A stretch of 64,000 nucleotides of DNA from NCBI GenBank assembly GCA_019321725.1, contig CM033124.1:1550001-1614000 (forward strand), written 5' to 3'. The DNA is from Paulownia fortunei. Its lineage: Eukaryota; Streptophyta; Magnoliopsida; Lamiales; Paulowniaceae. The stretch's first letter is position 1. Every line of letters begins with the position of its first letter. A program made the translations under genes and the position numbers. Shown piece by piece: positions 23,164 through 35,040 of this stretch. The notes beneath the pieces are model-generated. The model was not told the DNA's origin. It ran no database searches and saw nothing but the letters and a program-made list of their open reading frames with translations.

Positions 23164-23994
23164 TACAAAAAAACCTCTATAATTTAATAGCCTTGGGACC
23201 ATAAAAATTTATTAATTAAAAGAGTATTAATTCATTGATAAATTAATAATTTATTAATTTATAAAGTGTATTTATAATTCAATAAATATACATTAAATCA
23301 ACTAAAAGTACATTGTATTTTATCAATCTAATCAGATATATATGAATTAATTCAAGTGTGTTACAATTCAAAGAACATACATTTAATCTACCTAAATTCA
23401 TTGCATTTTATCAATTTAATCAATTGAATATGAATTAATTACATTGTATTTACAATTCAATGAACATACATTTAATCAACTAAAATTACATTGTATTTAA
23501 CCAATCTAATTAATTGATAATAAATTTAATACACTAAATATATATTAAATTATCCAAAAAAAATTCATTGTTATTGCATTAATTTAATTAGACGTATTCA
23601 AGGAATCACATTAAAAATAATCTTATAAAAACAAACACAAAATCTTCTTATATTACATAGTTACTATTATAAATTGTTGCACATTTTTAGATATTTAGAA
23701 AAATATAATATATTAATTTTTAGGAAGGTAGGAGAGACAAGAAAATATTTTTGTGAAGAAATTTCTAGTAAGCATCTAAGATATTTCTAAAAAAGATTGT
23801 ATGTTAATAATATTTGTCATTTTGGCAAGTTATTAATTTATAATGTGAATGAGATGACAAAGTTATATAAAGATTCTTTTGAATAGTATTATTTTATTAA
23901 TTTAGCTTATTAGCCCAAATCAGGATCATAAAAAATTATTATATAATAGAGATTATTAATTTATTGAGTATTAATTTATAGAAGTTTTACTGTA
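23164..23994. mobile_element. Emigrant/pogo-like MITE, about 827 bp
   Basis: The left end reads ACCTCTATAATTTAATAGCCTTGGGACCATAAA. The right end, reverse-complemented, reads CAGTAAAACTTCTATAAATTAATACTC. These are imperfect terminal inverted repeats flanked by TA on both sides (23164-23165 and 23993-23994). The TIR resembles the CAGTAAAACCTCTATAAATTA type of plant Emigrant/pogo-family elements. There is no transposase ORF. The interior holds an 89-bp tandem array. Confidence 0.7.
23273..23539 (+). repeat. 89-bp minisatellite inside the MITE
   Basis: Three units begin at 23273, 23362 and 23451, each offset by 89 bp. The shared pattern is TAYAATTCAAWRAAYATACATTWAATC, then TTTWATCAATYTAATC, then GAATTAATT (the last only in the first two units). 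Internal amplification explains the large size for a MITE. Confidence 0.8.
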
Positions 23995-24452
23995 CATCTT
24001 TAATTAATATTTACAAAATTTAATCAATTTAGTTTCTACACCACCTCTTCTCCATGGAATTGGAGATTGGATTTTGGGGAATTTTATAAATTCTTTATTA
24101 AAGAATATGGTTTTTTTCTTTTTTCCCTTTATTTTTTGTAATTTTTCTAAATTATTTTATAATTTTACAAATTTAGAACTTATTTTAAAATATTATGTAA
24201 ACTATTTTCTATTTTAATTTTAATTTTTTTAATTTTTAAATGTGAAATTTTATTAACATCTAAACACTTGTTTACATGATTAGGCACATGTGCCTTGCAC
24301 ATGACTTAAGTTTTCCTCCATTTTGTACAGAGACGTAAGTTTTCCTCCCATTTAGTTCACATGGTATTCCGCTTAAGCAATTTTTCCTCCAATTTCAGAA
24401 AATTTCTCATTGCTTCAATTCGAATTCTAACAACCAAATTTTATATTTTTTT

Positions 24453-24459
24453 TATATAC

Positions 24460-24490
<31 letters not shown>
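24453..24490 (+). repeat. Compound microsatellite (TA)n(TG)n
   Basis: TATATACA, then a TA run, then a TG run read directly. The surrounding 24,000-25,150 is AT-rich with no gene seen. Confidence 0.9.
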
Positions 24491-24491
<1 letters not shown>

Positions 24492-25409
24492 AAATTAAGC
24501 CCTTAAATGAATTTTCATGTGCAATAAAGTCTAAGATAATAACTTGTACATTGAACTTCTAAAGATTATGGCATTTCAATCAAGTCCAAATAAATTAATA
24601 AACTATCATTCATAAAATTCGTATTTAATATGTAGGGTTTCACAACATGTAATCTTAATATTCTTTATGCATAATTTACAATTATAGTTGTCACGGTGGG
24701 TAATATTGTATCTTTGGCATAGCTTATTCTAACTTGATTATTGATTTTGATGAATGGCCCCATAGTAAAACTTATTTTAACTTGAATAATGATACAAATT
24801 AAATAAGATAAACATCCAGCTAACTATTTCATAAATCAATTTTCTCATATAGTATTATTTGGTAATCAATAATCCAATTTTAGGGTAAAATAAGTAGGTC
24901 AAAAACCCTTTTTTTTTAGTATTCTCAATAAGAGTATAATTTATACTTATATATTCACTAGCTTATTTGGTAGTGCAGCTTATTAAGCATAGATTGTTAT
25001 ATTTGGAATATATGAACCATACAATTCAAATATTTTATAAGAAAATAAAATGCTTATAATTGAGTACTATTAATCTATACTGAAAAAGTTAGCACTGTGA
25101 TACAATGTAGTTTCTTAATTTGTTAATTCTCTTAATGCACTTATATTACGGTCAAAACAATTTTACAATGGCTAGATGAACACAATCCATATAAATCATA
25201 TTTCACAAATTTGAAATCCCTTAACTAATTTTGTTAATCAAATTGAAATTCACATTTAATTTATTACAATTTTCAAACCTACTATAACCTACTAAGTGAA
25301 GTGTTAAAAAATAAAAAGTTAATTTAACTATTTAAATGATTTTCAAAAAACCAAAAGTAAGAGATCAACACATCACAAATCACCATCTAAGAGCAATATC
25401 AGTTATGCA

Positions 25410-25828
25410 ATGATTTTCAAGTATCTTTTACTATCTTTCATCATATATGCTAGCCACTTCCCAATATTGGCATGTTTTCTGGGCAAATTATATAAGTTTG
25501 AGGTCCATGTTATTAGTAATCTCCGTCCAAATACTGAACCGCTACAGTTGCATTGTGCATCTAAAAATGATAATTTTGAAAATCATATACTAATATTTAA
25601 TCAAGATTTTCTCTTTAATTTTTACCTTAGACCCCTTTCAACTTCGTTCTTTTGCCACCTTTTGGTAGGGTAAGAAGAACAAAGCGTTTGAGGTTTTTAA
25701 GCCTAAGGTGGGATTGGATTCCATGTAATATTTAGCATGAGTGTATTTGGATAGCAAAAGGTAATGGTATATATTTCTCAGCATCCTTCCCTCTAGGTAA
25801 ATTAGGGAAGAAGTATGATTGGGACTGA
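25410..25828 (+). pseudogene. Class B SPH pseudogene with two frameshifts and a nonsense change
   Basis: The ORF from ATG 25410 gives the signal peptide, ACFLGKLYKFEVHV, EPLQLHCASKND and the FFCHL block. It then diverges at CCACCTTTTGGTAGGG, where paralogues read CCACCTTTGGTGGGG: one T is inserted and a TGG tryptophan codon has become TAG. A second extra base lies near 25705 (TTTAAGCCTAAGGTGG against TTTAACGCAAGGTGG). The net shift of two bases agrees with the frame of the remaining tail, which ends KKYDWD at 25826-25828. The cysteine at the FCxxP position has also become tyrosine (FYLRPLS). Clearly dead; homologous to the class B genes at 21428 and 30913. Confidence 0.85.
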
Positions 25829-28800
25829 AAAGTCCAAGATCATATACATGGATCAATACAATATTGGAAATAAATAGACAGGATTATAAATTTGTTGCAG
25901 AGAGTTTTGCAGTTGATGTTCTACAAGAATTAATAAAAATATATGCAAGATAAAAAGTGATTTATGTGCCAAATACATTTCGTCTTCTCATATTTTTTGT
26001 ATGTTATATGATGCATATATAAGGCAAAAGAAGAAGAAATTAAAAATAGATATATTTTATTTATTTTTTGGGTTAAAAACAATATTAAAGAGGCATCTCA
26101 AATTTACTAAAACTAACAATTTAAAGCACAAATGAGGGTAACCAGATTACGATCATTATCCTTGGTATACAAAATACAAAAAGTATAGATAATTTTACAG
26201 TTGCAAAATCAATAAGTCGTTTTATGGCATTTTGTCAAATATACCACAATATATAAATAACTTTCACTCAATTTAAGTTGTAGGGTCTTCATACTCAAGT
26301 TTGTATTCCTTAATAAATTTTACAAGACGGGCTTCAAATAAGTTGATAAATTTTAAGAGGGTTCAAAATTATGCTCATAATTGACTTCTTTTGTTCCCAA
26401 GAAAAAAAAGAAAGATGATTTTTTCTGAGCTCTTATTATGATTTCATCATGCTAGAGTTTATATAATCTACTGAAGTTATACAAAATTAATTTTTTGTAA
26501 GATTTCATGAATTCTAGGTTGGCTAAGTTGAATCATGAGTTTGGCCAAATAGAGATAAATTTCTAATTTATTCAATCATTGACTTTTCAAGAAGAATGAG
26601 ATATATTTCATAATATAAGTTCATAAAAAACTTACATTTAACCTTTCTAGGTAAACATAAAATAAAAGGATTTTATTACTTCCATCTTTTCTATATAATG
26701 AACTAAGTCTAAATTAAGGCAAGCGTAGAGCTGACTACAATTTTTATCAACCTAAGATTAAATTATTCTCACTAAATCTAGAACAAAAATTTGCTTAATA
26801 CTACCTAAAATCCATTTAGTAGTAAGAAAATGATGAGGCGAGAAGTGAAATTTATGAATAATTTTACTCGTGTTTGGTACATATAGGAAGAGAAAAAAGA
26901 GGGAAAGGAAGAGAGGGATAAGAACACTATTCAAAATACACAATTTTCAATTCCTACAACTAGAAAATTGAAGAAAGAATTAGAGCATATCGTGTTTTAG
27001 TCCTTTTTTGTAAAATACTTTTAGTTATTAATTTTTTGGCTAATGTTTTAGGATAAAAATAGTCTTGAAAATTATTTTATTGTGTTTTTCAATTTCAAGA
27101 ATATATTTCATTCCTCACTATAATACTGAATTGTATGCAAGATCGACTACATCATTAAAAGTTTTGTTTTTTTGTTTGACTGCAATGAAAAGGAAAGTAA
27201 ATTGATGAAAATACAATTTTTTTTGCTTCTTCAGTATTTGGTTACCAAGAAATCAGAAGCCTGCAGCTACTCCTAGTTTTACCGAAGAGATTAACTTTTG
27301 AAAAAATATTCCTAAAAAATGATGGAAAAATAAGTTATGCGAAGATGACATACTGAATATATTTATATTACTTTTATTTTTTTATGAGCCTAAATAAATA
27401 CTTCTATATGTATAAGGTTCTTTAGTGACCATCACATTTGAAAAGATCACATATATTCTCTTTATTATGACTTCTTCTCAAAATATTACGTCGAGAAGAA
27501 ATAATTTCCAAATTATAATTCTTTCAAAACATTTTCATGTTATGGACATAAATTTATTAATTGGAAATTTTTTTCTTTTTTTTTTTAATTTATAGGCCCA
27601 TTTTATTAGAATATATCAACTGTTAATAGTTTTCGACATTCTTCTGAAAATAGGAAGAGCAATACATGATATTTCATGAATTCAAATAGTTATTTTGTGA
27701 TCCAAATAATTGTTTATGAATAACAACATACAAGGTGAACACTCACAACGGTAAAATACAATAAATTAGTGACATTTTCTCATTTTCATAATGTTGGTTA
27801 TTTAAATCGAAAATTATGTAATAGCTGATATAATGAAATCCTAATTCAAGTTGCAAAAACTTTGTGGCTTCATCACTTTTGCTTCATTTGTTGCACGCAT
27901 TCTATAAACTTAAAAATGTTTATTGCGTAGTATGATTTTTACTTTTCTCTTAACCTATTTGGTTTTCAAACCTTACCACTATGGAAATGCATTATATTAA
28001 AGTGACGTTCATGTAAAATTTTATTGTAGTTCTCTTAGACAATACAATGAGAATATTTTTTTCTCGATATATTTTTCGACACTCATTTTTTATTGATCTT
28101 TAACTTTATTTATTCTTTTGATATTTTTTTCAACTTTTGCTGCCTTGTTAATTTTGGCTCAAGTTAATTAAAATAGCTAAAGAACATATTACAATGTTGT
28201 GCTAATGGAATGGGAGAATAACATATGATTTACATAGACTTAGTTATAAATATATTAGTTCAAAACTAATTAGATTTAGTATAAGCTTGACAGTATTCAC
28301 TAATTAATGGAAATATAGACACACCAGATAATTCTTCACATGGAAAACAATTTTCTCTTTCGACTTATGAAAAAAGTTAAAAGATATATAAATACTAATA
28401 AAGTAGGCATTTAAAGTATAGAAAAAAAAAATAAAAAATTCCAATTAATAAATTTGTTGTGCTCATGCATGTGGCACTAGAAGCAATACTTCAGGATACA
28501 TATTTAAAAGAGTGATTGTTTGAGAATCATATATTTCTAATTTTTTGGGGGGCGGAACTCATAGTTTTATAGTTGTTTCCTTTAATAACATTATATTTGG
28601 CAATGTATGATGCTCATTGATGATTTATTTATGCTCATCAGAGATTTATTATTTGGAGATCATCCCAAATTTCTTATTTGGGACTTTCAAGTCAACCTAG
28701 AAGCTATATATGCTGAATTGACCTTGCTGCCCATCTGACTTTAGCTTTGTAATCATGATTAATTTGTTGTCGTTGTTGGAAGCACTATGCGGTGCTACAC

Positions 28801-29640
28801 TTTCAATTATTTTGTGTATTAATAGAAGCATAAGACAAGTGCCTTATGTTTGTAATTACTAAAGTTCACGTAAGTTATCTTTTTTATAACTTGGAATAAG
28901 CACATTTATATATTCGTAAAATTCTTAAAATGTGAACATAATTTCAGTTTCGTGAATTTTAAATGTGAAAATTAAAAATTTGATTTTGCGGACGTGTATA
29001 AATGTAGTTTGTAAACATGGATATGGTGGATGTAGTTATGAAACTCATTATTGGTACTTGTCGATTATCATGGAATTGGCAATGGACAACAGAGAACAAT
29101 TGGTGTTTAAGCATTGGTCAATAATGTAACACACAGGGATTATGCATGTGTAAATGATACATTATAGGGAGTTAAGCATATACCAGAATCTAAGACAGGC
29201 GGTTTAAATCTCTCTCAACTAGGATTATCTTATATGTTTTGTTTAATATGGTTGCTTTTACATAGAGATTGAATGTTTCTCTTAACTACATGGGTTTAAA
29301 TTTTTTGTTATTTTATGTTGTATCGTTGGCATTCTTTTTGGAACTCTTGTGTACAGTACTTGCTTTCTGCGGATAAAAAAACTGTATCATTTTTTTTTCT
29401 TTCTCGCTTGGCATGGCTAGTTGAGTACCAAGTTGTTTACAAGATAGTTGTGCCCATTATTTTGTTAATATGTCATACATCCAAATTTTGCTAACGGAAA
29501 ATATTTGGAGTATCGGAAAATCTAAAAAGGAAGTTCATGATTAGTTATTTTGTTATGATTAAAATTATTTGATAGGTTGGATTTTTACATTGGAGATTTT
29601 TTTTTCTCTTGTGACTCGGTGAATAAGTTAAGACATTGTA
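25829..29640. other. Long AT-rich stretch, partly old segmental repeat
   Basis: About 26440-26800 matches 32080-32430 (GGTTGGCTAAGTTGAATCAT, then AGAATGAGAYATATTTCATAATATAA, then TACAATTTTTATCAAYCTAAGATTAAA). It therefore belongs to the ancestral class B duplication unit. 27410-27440 recurs near 36650-36690 (ATCACATTTGAAAAGA-type). The rest has no recognisable gene, RNA or element boundary. Confidence 0.5.
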
Positions 29641-32065
29641 ATTTTATCTATACATTGAAAGAGTTTTGAGAATTCATTATTATTTTATCCCTGATAGATT
29701 TTTAATGCATTACAAGGTTTTTTGTGGGATAAAGGAAATGTATTGATTTATTTATTTCATAATGCTTTGAGGTATGGATGCCCAATACTAATGTCAAATA
29801 TTAAATTATATGGAAAATATAGAGTTGGCCTCACAGATTTTGAGTTGATCTTGGAAGTTTGCAGCAATTGTCATGGCGGACGTGACAAAAATGCTCATTC
29901 ATTATTTCATTTATTATTCATTAATTAAAATGTTAATATCTTTGCCTATGAGTTCGTTTATGTGGATTTAATTGAACAAAAAATGATAATTGATCTAAGA
30001 CAGATATTTTGGAATGTGATACTGAAATTTCTCATACTTCTTTTCAAATTTATCTCATCTTATCAAGAAAAAGTTGTTATTGGGTATTCTATGTTAAGAA
30101 TTCCAATTGGTTTATTTTCATATGCCTAAACTTGTAAACTTGTAAAGTTATTTTAGAATTAAACTTGTAATTAGTTATTTTGTATTAAAAATTCTAATTT
30201 CAATTAATTTCATATGCTTAATCTTGTAATTTTGTAGATATTTGAGATTTACAAACTTTTGCTGAATAATCACAATCTAAGTAAATTGATTTGGTAGTCT
30301 TGTATGATTATCATAACTGATTTTGACTTCTTTATTGATTTATATAAATATTGTTTTGTAGAAGATAATAGATATTTTTGCTTAAATATTCATATAGATT
30401 TAACAATGTAAACCATTCCATGTTTGGCATGAATTATTTCATTATCTAATAATAAGATTTACCAATTATAGGGTTTTTTTAGATAATGTGAATGATATGC
30501 AATGCATAATTTGGTCATTTACATAATTAGTACAAATTATTATTTTCATTTAGCAATACTAATACAAACACATGCGCCAATTGATTAGCTTCTCATAATG
30601 TTACTTGGTAATTAATTGCATAATATTACAGTATACTTAGTAGGTCAAGAGCTGTTTTGTTTATAAAAAAAAAGATTTAAATGATTTGCAATCTATTCAC
30701 CAGTACATTTGGGATAGATTAATACATTTGAATTTTTTTTTTATAGAAATCACCCATACAATCCAAAGTCAATATTTCATCAACTTTTCCTTAATCAAAT
30801 AAAGCAAACATAATCTTAATATATGCTAAATAGTGCCAACACTGTATTTAAAATGGCATGCAAAAACCCAAATCGAAAAATCAATCCATCACATATCATT
30901 CTCTGATGCAATATGAATTATACTATTATTAAATGTCTTTTACTATCTTTCATTCTATTTGCAAACAATTTCCAAGCCTTGGCATGCTTTTTCAACTCAA
31001 TATATAAGTTTGAGGTTCATGTAGTTAACAATCTCCCTCCGAATACTGAACCATTATTGTTGCACTGTGCATCTAAAGACGATGATCTTGGAAATCATAC
31101 ACTAACATTAAATCAGGACTTTCACTTTCAGTTTTGCCTCAAACCCCTTTTTACTTTGTTCTTTTGTCGTCTTCGATGGGGAAAGAAAAACAAATCTTTT
31201 GATGTTTTTAACGCAAGGTGGGTTCCTGTCATTCCATGTACTCATCATCAATGTTATTGGGCAGCAAAAAGTGATGGTATTTATTTCTCGGGATCCTACC
31301 CTCCAGATAAATTAGTGAAGAAGTATGATTGGGAATAAATAATCCATGATCCTATACATGGATCAATACAATCTTTGAAATAATAGAAATGGATGTCATA
31401 AACTAGTTATAGTTGGTTTTTCAATTGATGTCCTCCAAAAGTTAATAGAAAATAAGTGGTTTTTATGTCAAGTTCTTTTTTATTTTTTTTTATTTACAGT
31501 TTCTATACATTATATAACATAAATTCTAATGTTTATGTCATAATAAAAAATATACTCATAATTGACTTCTTTTGTTCATAGCTAAAGTTAGAAAACGTAA
31601 GATTTGGACGAGCTAAGCTATTATACAACCTAGAGAAGTATAAAATGCGATCAGATCGGAGCTACTAATGTACTTTAATTAACCTAAATTATGTATTCAT
31701 CGGATTTCATAAATTCTAGTTTGAACAAATCAAATAATAATTTAGTTAAATTATGAGAAAAGATTCTCAATATTTTGTCACTAATTCACAACAAGAAATA
31801 TATATATTTTGTTATATAATTTTAATTTTTGTTTTAAAAATAAACTAGTAGTAGACTCAAACTTTTGATTTAATTAGACAATTAAATTGTCTCAATTTTA
31901 ATTAATCATTTTTTATATAATTACAAACCATGATTAATCACTTAATGTCTAACAACATGTCATGCAAATTTAGATATAAATGAATTTTACAGCTTTCCAA
32001 TTGTGATTATCAAGCAAGGTACTTTCACCCATATATCTCAATTACTATATATTTGTTCCTACTAA
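29640..32065 (+). repeat. Class B segmental duplication, copy 1
   Basis: Collinear with 32474-35040. Landmarks are TATCTATACATTG (29645 and 32474, offset 2829), GCTTTGAGGTATRGATGC, the SPH start (30913 and 33687, offset 2774), TATACTCATAATYGACTTCTTTTGTTCATAGCTAAAG, and TGTGATTATCAAGCAAGGT. It holds an intact SPH gene and 1.2 kb of upstream flank. No other gene is seen in the flank. Confidence 0.8.
30913..31338 (+). CDS. S-protein homologue (SPH), class B, secreted
   Basis: Intronless ORF of 141 residues and the most complete class B member. Signal peptide about residues 1-24 (MNYTIIKCLLLSFILFANNFQALA), then CFF. Cysteines of the mature part are at 25, 52, 75, 85, 109 and 114. Motifs are VVNNLPPNTEPLLLHCASKD, an NHT sequon at 61-63, FFCRLRWGKKNKSFDVFNARW, CYWAAKSDGIYFSGSYPP and terminal KKYDWE. 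Family assignment (Self-incomp_S1) is firm; members are small secreted proteins. TATA-like TATTTAAAA lies about 65 bp upstream. Its tandem copy at 33687 carries a 23-bp duplication and a stop codon, so this is the only open member of the pair. Confidence 0.89.
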   Translation: MNYTIIKCLLLSFILFANNFQALACFFNSIYKFEVHVVNNLPPNTEPLLLHCASKDDDLGNHTLTLNQDFHFQFCLKPLFTLFFCRLRWGKKNKSFDVFNARWVPVIPCTHHQCYWAAKSDGIYFSGSYPPDKLVKKYDWE

Positions 32066-32470
32066 TTTTTTTGGGAATTCTTATGATCTCATGATGTTAG
32101 AGTTTGTGTAACCTACTTAAGTTAAACAAAATTAATTTATTGTCAGTTGATGAATTATAGGTTGGCTAAGTTGAATCATAAGTGGGTCAAATTGGGACAA
32201 ATTTCTAAAATGTTCACTCATTGCCTTTTCAACAAGAATGAGACATATTTCATAATATAATTCATAAAAACTTATATTAAACTTTTTAGCTACATGAAAA
32301 ATAACAGAAATTTATTAGTTTCATCTTTTCTATGTATTGAACTAAGTGTCAATTAAATTAAGAGTAGAGCTTACTACAATTTTTATCAATCTAAGATTAA
32401 ACTATTCTCATTAAACTAAAACAAAAATTTACTTAACACTTCTTAAAACTACATGAAAAATTTACAAAAA
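31340..32470. other. AT-rich SPH-unit flank
   Basis: Duplicated 3' flank up to about 32065, then the 32080-32450 segment related to 26440-26810. No gene is seen. Confidence 0.5.
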
Positions 32471-33686
32471 ATTTATCTATACATTGGGAGAATTTTGAGA
32501 ATTCATTATTATTTTATCCCTAGTAGATTTTGATACGTTACAAGGTTTTTATGGGGCAAAGAAAATGTATTGATTTATTTATTTTTTAATGCTTTGAGGT
32601 ATAGATGCTCAATACTAAAATTAAATATTAAATTATATGGAAAATATGGAGTTGGCCTCACAGGCTTTGAGTGATCCCAAGAGTTTTCAGCAATTAACAT
32701 GGTCGACATGACAAAAATGCTCATTCATTATTTCATTTATTATTCATTATTTAAAATACTATAATTTTTGCCTAAGAGCTCGTTTATGTGGACTTAATTG
32801 AACAAAAATCTAAGACAAATATTTTGGAATGTGATACTGAAATTTCCCAGACTTCTGTTCAAATTTGGCACATCTTATCAAGAAAAAGTTGTTATTGGGT
32901 ATTTTAGGTTAAGAAATACAATTGATTTATTTTCATAGCCTAAACTTGAAAACTTGTTAAGTTATTTTAAATTTACACTTGTAATTGGTGTGTTTAAAAT
33001 TCCAATTACAATTAATTTCATATGCTTAATCTTGTAAATTTGTAGTTATTTCATATTACAAAGTCTTGTTGAATAATCACAATCTAAGTAATTGATTTGG
33101 TAGTCTTGTATGATTAGCAATAACTGACTTTGGCTTATTTATTGATTACAGATATTGGTTGTTGTGTAGAAGATAACAGATATTTTAGCTTAAACATTCA
33201 TATAGATTTAACAAGGTAGCCATTCCTTGTTTCGCATGAATTATTTCAATATTTAATGATAAGATTTACTGATTATTTGGTCCATAATCAGTATACATAT
33301 TATGGGATTTTTTTTTAGATAATATACTAACACATGCACAAACTAATTATTTTCTCAATGTGTTACTTGTAAATAATTGCATAATATTACAGTATAATTA
33401 GTAGGTCAAGAGCAGTTTTATTTTGGGAGGAAAAAAAAAAGATCTAAATGATTTGTAATTTACTCACCAGGACATTTAGGAAGATTTTTACATTTAAAAA
33501 AATATATTCTATGAAATCACCCATACAATCCAAAGTCAATATTTCATCAACTTTTCTAAATTCAAATAAAACATACATAATTGAATAATCTTAATATATG
33601 CTAAACATGATAACTCTGTATTTAAAATGACATGCAAAAAACCAAATTGAAAAATCAACATATCGCATATCATTCTCTAATGCAAT

Positions 33687-34135
33687 ATGAATTATACCGT
33701 TATTCTATGTCTTTTACTATCTTTCATCCTATTTGCTAACAATTTTCAAGCCTTAGCATGCTTTTTCAACTCAATATATAAGTTTGAGGTTCATATAGTT
33801 AACAATCTCCCTCCGAATACTGAACCATTATTGTTGCACTGTGCATCTCATTATTGTTGCACTGTGCATCTAAGGACGATGATCTTGGAAATCATACACT
33901 AATATTAAATCAGGACTTTCACTTTCATTTTTGCCTCAAACCCTAGTCTACTTTGTTCTTTTGTCACCTTCGATGGGGAAAGAAGAACAAATCTTTCGGT
34001 GTTTTTAATGCAAGGTGGGTTCCTATCATTCCATGTTTTCATCATCAATGTTATTGGGCAGCAAAAAGTGATGGTATTTATTACTCGGGATCTTATCCTC
34101 CAGAAAAATTAGAGAAGAAGTATGATTGGGAATAA
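33687..34135 (+). pseudogene. Class B SPH pseudogene broken by a 23-bp duplication
   Basis: The gene is closely similar to the intact paralogue at 30913 from the signal peptide to the final KKYDWE. At 33826-33871 a 23-bp segment is duplicated in tandem, just at the LLLHCAS block, and shifts the frame by two. The remaining frame is displaced by exactly that amount to the stop at 34133-34135. Near 33942 AAACCCTAGTCTACT replaces AAACCCCTTTTTACT, giving a TAG stop in the conserved KPLFT region. Two independent lesions make a functional product very unlikely. Promoter and 3' flank are still similar to the live copy. Confidence 0.88.
33826..33871 (+). repeat. 23-bp perfect tandem duplication in SPH coding sequence
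   Basis: CATTATTGTTGCACTGTGCA plus TCT occurs twice with no mismatch (33826-33848, 33849-33871). The paralogue at 30913 has a single copy, so this is a derived slippage or repair event. Confidence 0.93.
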
Positions 34136-34341
34136 CTAGTCCATGATCTTATACATGGATCAACACAATTTTTGAAATAATAAAAATGGATGTTGTGAAC
34201 TAGTTATAGTTGGTTTTTCAATTGATGCAAAAGTTGATCGAGAATTTATGCAAGGTCCTAAGTGGTTTTTATGTCAAGTTCATTTTTATTTTTTTATACA
34301 GTTTTTATACATTATATAACGTACATACTTGTATAAACATC

Positions 34342-34417
34342 ATATACATACATATATACATATATATATTCATATATATATATATATAAATATATATATA
34401 TATTTATATATATATAA
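34342..34417 (+). repeat. TA/CATA microsatellite
   Basis: Interrupted TA and CATA repeats. The open frame read across it is a repeat artefact. Confidence 0.85.
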
Positions 34418-35040
34418 CGATTCTCGAAAGTATACTCATAATCGACTTCTTTTGTTCATAGCTAAAGTTAGAAAACATAAGATCTTTGGACGAACTAAGA
34501 TATTATTGATTCCTGGAATTTGATTGGAGAACTATAAAACATGATCAGATCGGAGCTGCTATTTAGCTAATGTACTTTAAATTATTTATTCATTAGATTT
34601 CATAAATTCTAGTTTGACCTAATCGAATAATGATTTTGTTAAATTGTGAAAAAGGATTCTAAATATTTTGTCACTGAATTCACAACAAGAAATAGATCTT
34701 ATGTATTATATTATTTCACAGAAATAGTCAAACATAATTTTTATTTTGGTTATAAAAATAAACTAGTAGTAGCCTCAAACTTGTGATTTAATTAGACAAC
34801 TATATTGTTCCAACTCTAATTAATTAATCATTCTAGATATACATACAAAACAAGGTTAATGAATTAATGTCTAAAAACATGTCTGTTTAGATATAGGTAA
34901 ACTTCAAAGTGATCCTTTTCGATTGTGATTATCAAGCAAGGTCAGTCTTTCATAATTCAATAGTCTGATTGTGCTTAGGACATGAAATTATTAGCCGAAA
35001 CCCTTGTATCTCAAATTTCTATATATTTATTCCTACTAAA

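Larger units (their letters stand above)
32474..35040 (+). repeat. Class B segmental duplication, copy 2
   Basis: Second collinear copy of the 29640-32065 unit. It carries the SPH pseudogene at 33687 and the same 3' flank up to the AAGCAAGGT / TATTCCTACTAA landmarks. An AT microsatellite (34342-34417) has expanded in this copy only. Confidence 0.8.

Noticed and set aside
29722..29928. 68-codon frame with a GCPILM...CSNCHGGRDK segment
   Set aside because: The duplicated copy at about 32550-32760 is broken by stops and shifts, so there is no constraint; it is flank of the SPH unit.
3225..34135. The SPH cluster as a working self-incompatibility locus
   Set aside because: Only secreted SPH-type genes are seen. 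There is no candidate pollen partner such as a PrpS-like membrane protein, F-box array or receptor kinase, and SPH genes are common outside such loci.
34329..34523. Frame made of His/Ile/Tyr repeats
   Set aside because: Translation of a TA/CATA microsatellite.
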